Below, in pieces: positions 53,327 to 61,577 of a DNA stretch of 64,000 bases. This stretch comes from Streptomyces sp. YS415. GTDB lineage: Bacteria; Actinomycetota; Actinomycetes; Streptomycetales; Streptomycetaceae. Location: the NCBI RefSeq assembly GCF_023544665.1, contig NZ_JAMJFL010000027.1, positions 42,847-106,846 of the forward strand, in the 5' to 3' direction. Numbering within the stretch: position 1 is the stretch's first letter; each line of letters begins with the position of its first letter. Position numbers and translations under genes: made by a program. Under the pieces are notes generated by a model that was given only the letters and a program-made list of their open reading frames with translations, was not told the DNA's origin and made no database searches.

Positions 53327-54442
53327 TCAGGTGTCGAAGTCGAGGGTGATCTCGGGGGTGAGCGGCCGGGCGCGGCAGACGAGGGTGTAGCCGGCGGCGT
53401 GGTCCCGTTCGTCCAGGGCGGGCTGGCCGTCGGCCGTCACCTGCCCGGACCGGACCTTGGCGCGGCAACTGCCGCACACCCCCTCGCGGCAGGCGTACGG
53501 CACGTCGGGGTGGGCGCGCAGCAGGGCGTCGAGGAGGACCGGGTCGTGCGGCTGGACGGTGGCCACACGGCGGCGGCCGTCGAGCAGGGCGGTGACCCGG
53601 ACCTGTCCCGCCGCGGGTGCGGGTGTGGCCGGTTCCGGTGGCCGCTGTGCCTCTCCCCCGGCCGTGAACAACTCCCAGCGCACGAGCGCCGGATCGGCGC
53701 CCTCTTCGGCCAGGACCCGCCGCGCGGTGTCGACGAGGCCGGGCGGTCCGCACAGGGCGTAGGCGGTGTCCGGGCCGGGGCAGGCGTCCACGGCCGCCAG
53801 CAGGCGGCGCAGCCCGGCCGCGTCGAGCCGTCCAGCCAGTAGGGCGCCCCCGCTCCCCCGGTCCTCGCGGGTCAGTACGTGCAGGACGGTGCACCGGTCG
53901 ACGAACTCGTCCTTCACCTCGGCCAGTTCGTCGGCCAGCAGGGCGTCGGCGGCGGTACGGACCGAGTGGACGAGGGTGACGCGGCAGGCCGGGTCCCGGC
54001 GCAGCGCGTGGGCGGCCATCGGGGCCAGCGGGGTGATGCCGGTGCCGCCCGCGAGAAGGACGTGGTGGGCGTCGGGCAGCTCCGGCAGGGCGAAGGCGCC
54101 GGTGGGCGGGGAGAGTTCGAGGTGGTCGCCGGGTGCGAGGCGGGTGGCGGCGTGGGTTCCGAAGCCGTCGGGGGCGCCCTGTTTGATCACCAGGCGGAGG
54201 GCGCCGGGGGCGTGCGGGGGCGGGCAGAGCGAGTAGCTGCGGCGCAATTCGCCGTCGCCGTGGCGGTGCCGGACGATGACGTGCCGGCCGGGGTGGTGGG
54301 CGTAGACCTCGCGCAGGGCGGTGGGCACGTCGAAGGTGACGGCCACCGTGTCGGCGGTCGGGTGGCGGACGTCGGTGACGCGGAGCCGGTGCCAGCGGGT
54401 GCGGGGTGAGGCGGCGGGCGGGGCGGGGGCGGCGGTGTTCAC
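53327..54442 (-). CDS. antL: Oxygenase reductase subunit, PaaE-like (AntL)
   Basis: The 371-residue protein has an N-terminal ferredoxin-NADP-reductase module: RRSYSLCPPP for FAD, LLAGGTGITPLAPM for NADP. A C-terminal plant-type [2Fe-2S] domain follows with YACREGVCGSCRAKV and a fourth Cys in TLVCRARPL. It passes electrons from NADPH to the di-iron oxygenase AntH. Start GTG 54442. It lies 11 bases after antK in the operon. Confidence 0.9.
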   Translation of the reverse strand: MNTAAPAPPAASPRTRWHRLRVTDVRHPTADTVAVTFDVPTALREVYAHHPGRHVIVRHRHGDGELRRSYSLCPPPHAPGALRLVIKQGAPDGFGTHAATRLAPGDHLELSPPTGAFALPELPDAHHVLLAGGTGITPLAPMAAHALRRDPACRVTLVHSVRTAADALLADELAEVKDEFVDRCTVLHVLTREDRGSGGALLAGRLDAAGLRRLLAAVDACPGPDTAYALCGPPGLVDTARRVLAEEGADPALVRWELFTAGGEAQRPPEPATPAPAAGQVRVTALLDGRRRVATVQPHDPVLLDALLRAHPDVPYACREGVCGSCRAKVRSGQVTADGQPALDERDHAAGYTLVCRARPLTPEITLDFDT

Positions 54443-54452
54443 GGTGGGTGCC

Positions 54453-54971
54453 TTACAGCGCGGTCAGGTGGGGGAAGGGCTCGCGGCAGGCCGTGCACCA
54501 CAGCACCGACTGGCAGCGGGAGGGCCCGAAGGGGCTGTGCGGCCGGGTGGCCCGTGAGCCGCAGTGCGGGCAGGGCACCTCGCCGAGACCGACGAGGACC
54601 GGGCCGGGGCCGCCGGGGGCCGGGGTGGCGGGCGGGGCGATGCCGTGCGCGGCGAGTCGGCGCCGGCCCTCGGGGGTGATGCGGTCCGTCGTCCAGGGCG
54701 GCGCGAGGACGTGCCGGACCCGGCCGTCGGGGTGGCCGCAGGCGGTCAGGACCTCCCGTACGGCGGCGGTGATCTCGCCCAGTGCGGGGCAGCCCAGGTA
54801 GGTGGGGGTGATCTCCACCTCCAGTACGCCGTCGGCGGCCGGGGCGACGCAGCCCACCACGCCGAGATCGCCGAGGCCGATCACCGGCAGTTCCGGGTCC
54901 GGGAGCGCCGCCACCCGTTCGCGCACCTCCTGGGCGGAGCGGCGGTGGGTGTCCGGTACGGTCGCGCTCAC
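54453..54971 (-). CDS. antK: PaaD-like assembly subunit (AntK)
   Basis: From GTG 54971 (overlapping the antJ stop) the 172-residue protein has the DUF59/MIP18-like core LPDPELPVIGLGDLGVVG and ITPTYLGCPALGEITAAV. A C-terminal zinc-binding part follows with PCPHCGSRATRPHSPFGPSRCQ and WCTACREPF. PaaD proteins help maturation of the oxygenase iron centre. Size and features match family norm. Confidence 0.88.
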   Translation of the reverse strand: MSATVPDTHRRSAQEVRERVAALPDPELPVIGLGDLGVVGCVAPAADGVLEVEITPTYLGCPALGEITAAVREVLTACGHPDGRVRHVLAPPWTTDRITPEGRRRLAAHGIAPPATPAPGGPGPVLVGLGEVPCPHCGSRATRPHSPFGPSRCQSVLWCTACREPFPHLTAL

Positions 54972-55780
54972 CAGGTGCCTCCGGGGAACTGCCGCCGCAC
55001 TGACTGCAGTTCGGCGATGAGCGGCCCGAACTCCTCGGTGTGCAGCCCCGAGCGGCCTCCCGTGGCCGACCAGGCGGGCCGGGGCACGGTGAGCCCGGCC
55101 CCGGTGACGACCTCGGTGACCTGCCCGAGCCACGTCTCGCGCAGCGATGCCGGGGAGGGCACCGTGCCGGAGGCGGCCAGGCGGCGCAGCACCTCGTCCT
55201 CCTCGAAGAGTTCGGCGGTGTACGGCCACACCCGTTCCAGGCCGTCCCGCATACGGCGGGCGCTCACCTCGGTGCCGCGCCCCAGCGTCACCGTCCAGCG
55301 GTCGGCGTGCAGCCGGTGGTAGGCGACCTCCTTGGCGGCGCGGGCGCCGAACGCGGCGAGGTCGGGGTCGGCGCAGTGCGCGAGGGCCTCGTAGTACAGG
55401 ACGGCGTAGTGCGTGTAGGCGAGCTGCCGGGCCACGGTCATCGCGAAGTCGCCGTTGGGGAGTTCGGTCAGCAGGGCGTTGGTGAACTCACGGTCCGGGC
55501 GGCCGTAGGCGAGGTCGTCCTCGGTGCGGCCGGTGCCGTCGAGCCGTCCGGCGCGGGTGAGCAGGGCGCGGGCGTGGCCGATCAGGTCGAGGGCGATGTT
55601 GGACAGGGCGAGGTCCTCGTCGATGGTCGGCGCGCGGGTGATCCACTGGCACAGCCGCTGGCCGAGGACGAGCGCGTCGTCGCCGAGGCGCAGCAGGTGC
55701 CGGGCCAGGTCGGGTGCGGTGGACGGTCCGTTCGGCCGGGGGTCCGGGCGCGCCGCCGGGGCGTCACTCGTGATGCTCAC
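54968..55780 (-). CDS. antJ: PaaC-like oxygenase subunit (AntJ)
   Basis: The 270-residue protein reads LARHLLRLGDDALVLGQRLC, APTIDEDLALSNIALDLIGHAR, then AYTHYAVLYYEALAH and KEVAYHRLHADRWTVTLG. This is the structural non-catalytic subunit that pairs with PaaA in phenylacetyl-CoA epoxidases. GTG 55780 overlaps the antI 3' end by 17 bases. Confidence 0.9.
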   Translation of the reverse strand: MSITSDAPAARPDPRPNGPSTAPDLARHLLRLGDDALVLGQRLCQWITRAPTIDEDLALSNIALDLIGHARALLTRAGRLDGTGRTEDDLAYGRPDREFTNALLTELPNGDFAMTVARQLAYTHYAVLYYEALAHCADPDLAAFGARAAKEVAYHRLHADRWTVTLGRGTEVSARRMRDGLERVWPYTAELFEEDEVLRRLAASGTVPSPASLRETWLGQVTEVVTGAGLTVPRPAWSATGGRSGLHTEEFGPLIAELQSVRRQFPGGTW

Positions 55781-56075
55781 CTTCGGGGCCTTTCTCGGTC
55801 AGCGGCGCGAAGTGCTCGGGGTAGCGGTAGGGCTTGTGGCGGGCGCCCGCGAAGTACGGGTCGCGTTCGTCCGGGGAGGCCGTGTGGACGGCGTCGGAGC
55901 GGACCACCCACACCGACAGCGGGTCGCCCCGGCGCGTGTACAGGTCGCGGGCCGCGGCCAGTGCCGCGTCCGGTCCGGCCGCGCGCACCGAGCCCACGTG
56001 CTGGTGGGCCAGGCCCCGGCGGGCCCGCACGAAGACCTCCCAGGACGCCGGTGCGCCCTCCCGCATCCCGCTCAT
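55764..56075 (-). CDS. antI: PaaB-like oxygenase subunit (AntI)
   Basis: ATG 56075 overlaps the antH stop (ATGA). The 103-residue protein has WEVFVRARRGLAHQHVGSVR and DLYTRRGDPLSVWVVRSDAV, the PaaB signature. It bridges PaaAC units in the epoxidase complex. Length is normal. Confidence 0.9.
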   Translation of the reverse strand: MSGMREGAPASWEVFVRARRGLAHQHVGSVRAAGPDAALAAARDLYTRRGDPLSVWVVRSDAVHTASPDERDPYFAGARHKPYRYPEHFAPLTEKGPEGEHHE

Positions 56076-57082
56076 CCGTCCTCTCCTGCCCGCGCGTCTT
56101 CGACGGCGGCGTACGCGGCGGCGGCCTCGCGGACCCAGGCGCCGTCCTCGTGCGCGGCCCGGCGGTGCGCGATGCGCTGCCGCGCCCAGTGGGTGTCGTC
56201 GCCCAGTGCCTCGCGGTAGGTGTCCCAGTCGATCGGGGTGAAGTCGTAGTGGCCGCGCTCCTCGTTCCAGCGGATCGCCGGGTCGGGCAGCGTCAGGCCG
56301 AGGCGTTCGGCCTGCGGGACGCAGGAGTCGACGAAGCGCTGGCGCAACTCGTCGTTGGTGTGGCGCTTGATTCCCCAGTCCCTCGCGCGGCGGGAGACCG
56401 CGGCGCCCAGCGCGGCACTCGACGCGTCGGCGCCGCCCGCCTCGGTGTCGGGCGGCCCGAACATCAGCGCCACGGCCGGCAGCCACCAGCGGTCGACCGC
56501 GTCCTGCGCCATCTCCTTCTGCTCCGGCGTCCCCTCGCACAGGGCGCGCATCAGGTCGTAGCCCTGCCGCACATGGAACGCCTCCTCCTGGCAGACGCGG
56601 CGCATCGCCCGGGCGTACGGCCCGTAGGAGGTGCGGCACAGGGGTGCCTGGTTGATGACGGCGGCGCCGTCCGTCAGCCACGCGATGGCCCCGGTGTCCG
56701 CCCACGTGAGCGCGGGGTGGTTGAAGGTGGCGGAGGCGCGCTGCTGCCCGCGGTGCAGGGCGTCCAGCAGGTCGGCGCGGTCCACGCCGAGCGTCTCGGC
56801 GGCGGAGTACAGGTACAGGCCGTGACCGGCCTCGTCCTGGACCTTGGCGATGAGGACCGACTTGCGGTGCAGGGACGGGGCGCGGGTGAGCCAGGCGCCC
56901 TCCGGCTGCATGCCGATGATCTCGGAGTGGGCGTGCTGGGCGATCTGGCGGACCAGCATGCGGCGGTATCCGTCGGGCATCCAGTCGCGCGGTTCGATCG
57001 TCTCGCCGGCGGCGACGAGCGCGTCGAAGTGCGCGAGCAGGTCGCCCTCGGCCACGGCGGGGGCGGTGGCCGGCGCGGTCAC
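56072..57082 (-). CDS. antH: PaaA-like di-iron oxygenase (AntH)
   Basis: From GTG 57082 the 336-residue protein has RQIAQHAHSEIIGMQPEG, DEAGHGLYLYSAAE (E..ExxH), and CQEEAFHVRQGYDLM (second ExxH pair), giving a full di-iron site. PaaA inserts oxygen into aromatic CoA esters. In antimycin biosynthesis AntHIJKL act on anthraniloyl-AntG, with a ring epoxide and acyl shift that gives 3-aminosalicylate. Its start overlaps the stop of a 33-codon frame upstream (GTGA). Confidence 0.9.
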   Translation of the reverse strand: MTAPATAPAVAEGDLLAHFDALVAAGETIEPRDWMPDGYRRMLVRQIAQHAHSEIIGMQPEGAWLTRAPSLHRKSVLIAKVQDEAGHGLYLYSAAETLGVDRADLLDALHRGQQRASATFNHPALTWADTGAIAWLTDGAAVINQAPLCRTSYGPYARAMRRVCQEEAFHVRQGYDLMRALCEGTPEQKEMAQDAVDRWWLPAVALMFGPPDTEAGGADASSAALGAAVSRRARDWGIKRHTNDELRQRFVDSCVPQAERLGLTLPDPAIRWNEERGHYDFTPIDWDTYREALGDDTHWARQRIAHRRAAHEDGAWVREAAAAYAAVEDARAGEDG

Positions 57083-57180
57083 CGGGCACCGCCCGGGCGT
57101 CCGGTGAGCGCCGCGGCGGTGCCGTAGCGCGGGCACCGTCCGGGGGTGCGGGCCCGTACCGGCTGCCTGGGCACGCGCAT
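57079..57180 (-). CDS. 33-codon leader frame upstream of antH
   Basis: ATG 57180 follows GAAGGAGTG. The peptide MRVPRQPVRARTPGRCPRYG.. is strongly basic and ends in a TGA overlapping the antH GTG by GTGA. The strong ribosome site and perfect coupling suggest it is translated and feeds ribosomes to antH, whose own start has no good site. A functional peptide cannot be excluded. No homologue is recognised. Confidence 0.5.
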   Translation of the reverse strand: MRVPRQPVRARTPGRCPRYGTAAALTGRPGGAR

Positions 57181-57241
57181 CACTCCTTCGGTTCGGGACC
57201 GCCCGGGCGGGGCCGGGCGGAGCGGGTGGCTTCGTAGCGGT

Positions 57242-57273
57242 AAGAGGCCCCGGGCGCGGCCCGGCTATCCCCG
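57242..57273 (-). promoter_or_regulatory. Candidate promoter of antHIJKLMNOP
   Basis: On the minus strand CGGGGA (57268-57273), a 19-base spacer and GCCTCTT (57242-57248) end about 62 bases before the leader ATG. The same pair occurs on the plus strand before antG, with 18-base spacing. Known antimycin clusters use the ECF sigma factor AntA at exactly these two promoters; whether this is its motif is inferred. Confidence 0.45.
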
Positions 57274-57315
57274 CGGCGCCCGGTTCGGGCGCGTGACAAA
57301 GCTCACGGGCCGGTC

Positions 57316-57346
57316 CGGGGAGTGCGGCCCGGGCCCGGCGCCTCTT
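57316..57346 (+). promoter_or_regulatory. Candidate promoter of antGF
   Basis: CGGGGA (57316-57321), 18-base spacer and GCCTCTT (57340-57346), about 60 bases before the antG ATG. It matches the minus-strand copy at 57242-57273 in boxes and much of the spacer (CCCGG repeated). Likely the paired sigma-AntA-type promoter. Confidence 0.45.
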
Positions 57347-57405
57347 CAGGGGGTGACAGTCGTACATCGCGCGGCGGCCGGCACGCCGAGGCGGAAGGGG
57401 AAACC

Positions 57406-57654
57406 ATGAGCACCATCAGGCAGTTGCTGGTCGAACTCACCGGTACGGCCGAGTACGCCGACCAGGTCGGTGACGACGTCAACCTGGTCGACACCGGCAT
57501 CGACTCCGGGGATCTGGTGCGTCTCGTGCTGCTCGTGGAGCGGCGCCTCGGCGTGGAGATCACCGCCGAGGACGTGCAGGAGCTGCGCACCATCGCCGAC
57601 TACGAACGTTTCGTGGCCGAGCGCACGGTCGCCGGCGCGAGCGGCGGTGCGTGA
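57406..57654 (+). CDS. antG: Discrete acyl carrier protein (AntG)
   Basis: ATG 57406 follows GGAAGGGG. The 82-residue protein has the carrier motif LVDTGIDSGDLVRLVLL (Ser in GIDSGD) in a four-helix ACP framework. AntG carries anthranilate during oxidation by AntHIJKL. Its stop overlaps the start of antF (GTGATG), so ligase and carrier are coupled. Confidence 0.88.
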   Translation: MSTIRQLLVELTGTAEYADQVGDDVNLVDTGIDSGDLVRLVLLVERRLGVEITAEDVQELRTIADYERFVAERTVAGASGGA

Positions 57655-59138
57655 TGTGGCTGACGCAGCTGCTGGAACGCAACCGCCAGTGCTGGCCCGA
57701 CCGGACCGCGCTGGTCGACGAGGAACGCAGCGTCACCTGGGCCCAGTTCCACGACCGCACGCTGCAACTGGCGTACGGGTTGGCCCAGCTGGGCATCGAG
57801 CGGGGTGACCGGGTCGCCGTGCTCGCCAAGGACCGGATCGAGGTCCTGGAGAGCTACTTCGCGCTGGCCCGGCTCGGCGCGCTGTTCGTGCCGCTGAACC
57901 ACAGCCTGGCCGAGCCCGAGGTCGCTGGGATCGTGGAACGCGTCGGCGCGGTGGCCGTCATCGGGGAGACGGAACTGCTGGACCGGCACCCCGAGCTGCC
58001 CGCGTCGGTGCGGATCCGGCTGGCACTGGACAAGCCCGCCTTCGCGGCGCTTGGCACCCTGGCCGGGGCGCGGGAGCTGCCGCGGGTCGCCGACACCGAC
58101 CCGATCGCCGTCCTGCACACCTCGGCGACCACCGGGCAGGCCAAGGGGGTGACCGTCGACAGCGGGTCGTTCCGGGCGATCGCCCTCGGCTGGCTGGTGA
58201 TGGCCCGCCCCACCGACGGCATCGTCATGGTCAACTGCTGCCCGCTGTACCACGGCAGCATGGTCGTGTCCCTGACCTACCTGGCGGCCGGTGCCACGGT
58301 CGTGCTGATGCCCGGCTTCACTCCGCAGCGGGCGCTGGCCGCGGTGGAGCGGCACCGGGCCACGCACATGTGGCTGGTGCCGCAGATGCTGCGCTTCATG
58401 CTCCAGGCCAAGGGCTCCCACCGGACCGACCTGTCCTCCCTGCGGGAGATCCTGTACGGCGCCGCCCCCATGCCGCTCGACGTCTACGCCGACGCGGTCG
58501 GGCGGCTCGACTGCGGCTTCCGGCAGGTGTACGGCATGACCGAGGTGGGCGGCCCGTTCGTCACGCTCGGTCCCGAGGAGCACCCCGCCCCCGGGGAGGT
58601 CACCGCGCGGATCCCCTGCGGCCGGGTCGTGCCGGGCATGTCCGCCCGCGCGGTGGACGAGGGCGGCCGCCAGGTGCCGCGCGGCGAGATCGGCGAGATC
58701 GTGGTGCGCGGGCCGGGCGTCATGCAGGGCTACTGGAACGACCCGGAGGCCACCGCAGAGATCACCCTCGACGGGTGGATCAGGACGGGTGACCTCGGCT
58801 TCGTCGACGACGCGGGCCGCATCAGCCTGGTGGACCGCACGAAGGACGTCATCATCCGCGCGGGCCAGAACGTGTACCCCTCGGAGATCGAGCGCGCCCT
58901 GATGACCCATCCGGCGGTCCGGGACGCGGCGGTCGTCGGGATGCCCGACGAGGACTACGGCGAGGTGCCGCTCGCGTACGTCGCCCTGGAACCGGGCGCT
59001 GAGGCGGGCGCGGCGGCGCTGCTCGCGCATGTCGCGGGGCTGCTCGCCCCGTACAAGCGCCCGCGGCGGGTGGAGTTCATCGAGCAGGTGCCGCGCAATC
59101 CCGCCGGGAAGATCGTCAAGAAGCTCCTGCGGGTGTGA
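57651..59138 (+). CDS. antF: Anthranilate-activating acyl-CoA/AMP ligase (AntF)
   Basis: The 495-residue ANL enzyme has A3 LHTSATTGQAKGV (a variant of TSGTTGxPKG), A5 YGMTEVGGPF, A7 GWIRTGDLGFVD, A8 GRISLVDRTKDVIIRAGQNVYP and the C-terminal lysine in NPAGKIVKKLL. It adenylates an aryl acid and loads AntG. Starts GTG 57651 or ATG 57654 both overlap the antG stop. Confidence 0.9.
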   Translation: MMWLTQLLERNRQCWPDRTALVDEERSVTWAQFHDRTLQLAYGLAQLGIERGDRVAVLAKDRIEVLESYFALARLGALFVPLNHSLAEPEVAGIVERVGAVAVIGETELLDRHPELPASVRIRLALDKPAFAALGTLAGARELPRVADTDPIAVLHTSATTGQAKGVTVDSGSFRAIALGWLVMARPTDGIVMVNCCPLYHGSMVVSLTYLAAGATVVLMPGFTPQRALAAVERHRATHMWLVPQMLRFMLQAKGSHRTDLSSLREILYGAAPMPLDVYADAVGRLDCGFRQVYGMTEVGGPFVTLGPEEHPAPGEVTARIPCGRVVPGMSARAVDEGGRQVPRGEIGEIVVRGPGVMQGYWNDPEATAEITLDGWIRTGDLGFVDDAGRISLVDRTKDVIIRAGQNVYPSEIERALMTHPAVRDAAVVGMPDEDYGEVPLAYVALEPGAEAGAAALLAHVAGLLAPYKRPRRVEFIEQVPRNPAGKIVKKLLRV

Positions 59139-59141
59139 CGC

Positions 59142-59999
59142 GTGCAGCGGGCGCCGATGACCGCACGCCCCGCGCTGACCGGGCCGGCCGGGACGGAGAC
59201 GTCCTGCCCGGCCCGGAACGGTCGGGAGTCCTTGGGCGGGGCGGGCGGTGAGGCCGGGCAGGCGCCAGGCAATGCCCCAGGGCGGACGGCGGGACGACGG
59301 CCGGTCCGGGCCGCGGATGACGAGTACGCGGGGGCGGCGGGCCGTGAGGTGACGGCGCTGCGTCCGCTGCTGGCCGCCGCCGGGCTCGGGCTGGGCGTCG
59401 CGGCCGTCTGCGAGCCGGGGCCGGAACCGGCCGGACCCTCCGAGGCGGCCGCAACGACGTCGATGCCGCCGAAGCGCCGGCTGGAGTTCCTGGCCGGACG
59501 CCGGGCCGCCCGGCGGGCGCTGCGCGCGGTAGGACTGGAGTGCGGGGAGATCCCCAGGTCGGGGCGGCTTCCGGTGTTCCCGCCGGGCCGGGCGGCGTCG
59601 ATCTCGCACAGTGCCGGCATCGCCGTCGCAGTGGCCCGCGCCCCGGGCCGGGACCTGCCGCTCGGCTGCGACCTGGAACTGCGTCCCCTCCCCCGCGACG
59701 CGGCCCGCCTGGTGCTGCACGCGGACGAGGAGGCGCTGCTCGGTACGGGCGCGCAGGCCTGGTCGGTGACGGATCTCTTCTCCGCGAAGGAGGCCGCCTG
59801 GAAGGCCCTCGTCGGGCCGGACGGCGAGCACCCGGCCGGACCGGTGGGAAGCCTGCGCGGCCTGCGGGCCCGACCCGACGGGGACGGCCTGCGCGTCTGC
59901 CTGCGCGCGGCACCCGCACACGCGGTGCGGGTGCGGGTGGTGCGCATCGGGGCGGGCGTGTTCAGCTACGTCGCCGGCCGGGCCGACGCCCACGGCTGA
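59142..59999 (+). CDS. antQ: 4'-phosphopantetheinyl transferase (AntQ-like)
   Basis: The protein of up to 285 residues has the Sfp-type motifs ISHSAGIAVAVA, LGCDLELRPLP (Mg-binding GxDxE) and FSAKEAAWKAL. These identify transferases that convert apo-ACP to holo-ACP. An N-terminal extension of about 60 Gly/Ala/Pro-rich residues is unusual; ATG 59157 or a later start may be real. Here the gene follows antF by 3 bases. In the studied cluster antQ follows antP, so it is displaced. Confidence 0.85.
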   Translation: MQRAPMTARPALTGPAGTETSCPARNGRESLGGAGGEAGQAPGNAPGRTAGRRPVRAADDEYAGAAGREVTALRPLLAAAGLGLGVAAVCEPGPEPAGPSEAAATTSMPPKRRLEFLAGRRAARRALRAVGLECGEIPRSGRLPVFPPGRAASISHSAGIAVAVARAPGRDLPLGCDLELRPLPRDAARLVLHADEEALLGTGAQAWSVTDLFSAKEAAWKALVGPDGEHPAGPVGSLRGLRARPDGDGLRVCLRAAPAHAVRVRVVRIGAGVFSYVAGRADAHG

Positions 60000-60045
60000 G
60001 CGGGGTTTCCTCGCCTCCGGTGCGCCGGGGGCGAGGAAACCCCGC
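60000..60045. terminator. Bidirectional hairpin between antQ and the MT0933-like gene
   Basis: A perfect 16-bp stem (GCGGGGTTTCCTCGCC at 60000-60015 with 60030-60045) surrounds a 14-base loop, right after the antQ stop and 8 bases before the convergent gene's stop. No T-run. Confidence 0.75.
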
Positions 60046-60052
60046 TACCGGG

Positions 60053-60246
60053 TCAGCGCTGCGTGCCGCCGCCGTCCCGGTAGGAGCGCCGTGCCGCGTC
60101 GGCGGCCTTGTCGGTCCTGGCGTCGTACTTGTTGCCGGTCCGCTCGTCGACCATGCGCTCGGCGCCCGAGACACCCTTGTCGGCCTGGTCGGGGTGGCCC
60201 TTGGCCATCTGCTTGGCCTTGTTCATCATGTCGCCCAGCTTGCCCA
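60053..60246 (-). CDS. MT0933-like small antitoxin-type protein
   Basis: ATG 60246 follows GGAGGTAC. The 64-residue, highly charged helical protein MGKLGDMMNKAKQMAKGHPD with DERTGNKYDARTDKAADAAR resembles the MT0933/Rv0909 antitoxin family (KxKxxxxKHxDKxDxGIxKxxDxVDxKTGGKYxDxxDK). No toxin gene is adjacent. It lies between antQ and antE on the antE strand, 72 bases after antE's stop, and is not part of the known antimycin pathway. Confidence 0.7.
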
Positions 60247-60318
60247 TGGGAAGTACCTCCGGCGGGGTTGGCGTGTGCGTCGTACCCCGCCGCAGGTACC
60301 CCTCTGAACCGGGGCGAA

Positions 60319-61548
60319 TCACCCCCGGTCGCCCACGCGGGCGGCCATGTTCCCCGCCGGGTGGCGGTTGTCGTGGATGAGCTGGTGGGCGAGGCCGATC
60401 TCCTCGAAATCGAAGGTCCGGGACAAACACGGGTCGATGACACCCTGGTCGATCAGCCGGGTGATCTCCCGTGCCTCGCGGGCGGTGGCGACGTGCGAGC
60501 CCTGCAAGCGCTTCTGCCGCATCCACATGAAGCGCAGGTCGACGTCGCCGTTGTAGCCGGTGGTGCCGCCGCACAGGACGACCATGCCGCCGTTGTCACA
60601 CAGGTACAGGGACGTGGGGATGGTGTCGGCGCCGGAGTGCTCCAGCACGATGCGCGGGCTGCGGCGCTCGCCGATCACGTCCCAGAAGGCCCGTCCGAAG
60701 GCGCGGGCCCCCGACAGCCAGCGGCCCATCGCCTTGTCGTCGGCGGTGTCCGGCAGCCGCCCCCAGTGGTCGAACCGGCGCCGGTCGATCCAGCCCTCGG
60801 CGCCCAGCTTGAGGCAGAACTCGCCGCGCTCCTCGCTGGAGACGACCGCGACGGGGATGCCGCCGACGTGCCGCACGAGCTGGATGGCGATGCAGCCGAG
60901 GCCGCCCGCGCCGCCCCAGATCAGCACCGGGTCGCCGGGGCGCACGGTGTGCGGGGGCCAGCCGAACAGCTGGCGGTAGGCGGTGGCGGCGGTCGCCATG
61001 TAGCAGGCGGCCTGCGCCCAGGACAGCCGGACGGGCTTGGGGTGGAGCATGTAGTCGTCGACGACGGCGAACTGGGCGAAGGACCCGTAGTTCTCCTCGT
61101 AGCCCCACACCCGCTGGCTGGTGGACCAGGTGGGGTCGCCGCCGAGGCGGATGTCCTCGGCCCTCTCGTCCCAGCGGTTGGCGAGGACGACCACCTCGTC
61201 GCCGAGCTTCACCCCGCGGACGTCCTCGCCGACCGCCCACACGATCCCGGACAGGTCGGAGCCGCCGATGTGGAAGTCCTCGGTGGCGCCCGCCTTCTGC
61301 CGGGCGGCGATCACGTCGAGCGGCTCGCCCAGCGCCGCCCAGACGTTGTTGTAGTTGATGCCGGCGGCCATCACCTTCACCAGGACCTGGCCGCGGCCCA
61401 CGGGCGGGACGTCGACCACCTCGGTACGGAAGGCGTCGACGGGTTCTCCGTAGCGCTCACGGCGGATGAGCGAGGCGTACATCTTCGTCGGGACGGTGCC
61501 GATCTCGGGCGCGTCCCCGAGTTCGTAGAGGTCCTGGGTCGCTCTCAC
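60319..61548 (-). CDS. antE: Crotonyl-CoA carboxylase/reductase (AntE)
   Basis: GTG 61548 follows AGGAGAG. The 409-residue MDR-fold enzyme reads VMAAGINYNNVWAALGEPLD, GGSDLSGIVWAVGEDV, LIWGGAGGLGCIAIQLVRHV (NADP) and VLEHSGADTIPTSLYL, the full CCR signature. It makes alkylmalonyl-CoA extenders from enoyl-CoA; this causes the varied C7 side chains of antimycins. It follows antD by 29 bases on the same strand. Confidence 0.92.
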   Translation of the reverse strand: MRATQDLYELGDAPEIGTVPTKMYASLIRRERYGEPVDAFRTEVVDVPPVGRGQVLVKVMAAGINYNNVWAALGEPLDVIAARQKAGATEDFHIGGSDLSGIVWAVGEDVRGVKLGDEVVVLANRWDERAEDIRLGGDPTWSTSQRVWGYEENYGSFAQFAVVDDYMLHPKPVRLSWAQAACYMATAATAYRQLFGWPPHTVRPGDPVLIWGGAGGLGCIAIQLVRHVGGIPVAVVSSEERGEFCLKLGAEGWIDRRRFDHWGRLPDTADDKAMGRWLSGARAFGRAFWDVIGERRSPRIVLEHSGADTIPTSLYLCDNGGMVVLCGGTTGYNGDVDLRFMWMRQKRLQGSHVATAREAREITRLIDQGVIDPCLSRTFDFEEIGLAHQLIHDNRHPAGNMAARVGDRG

Positions 61549-61577
61549 GCTGGCTCTCCTCAGCACTCAGCACGGGT

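Noticed and set aside
55040..57127. 695-residue plus frame
   Set aside because: Antisense shadow of antHIJ.
57600..59993. 797-residue minus frame
   Set aside because: Antisense shadow of antF and antQ.
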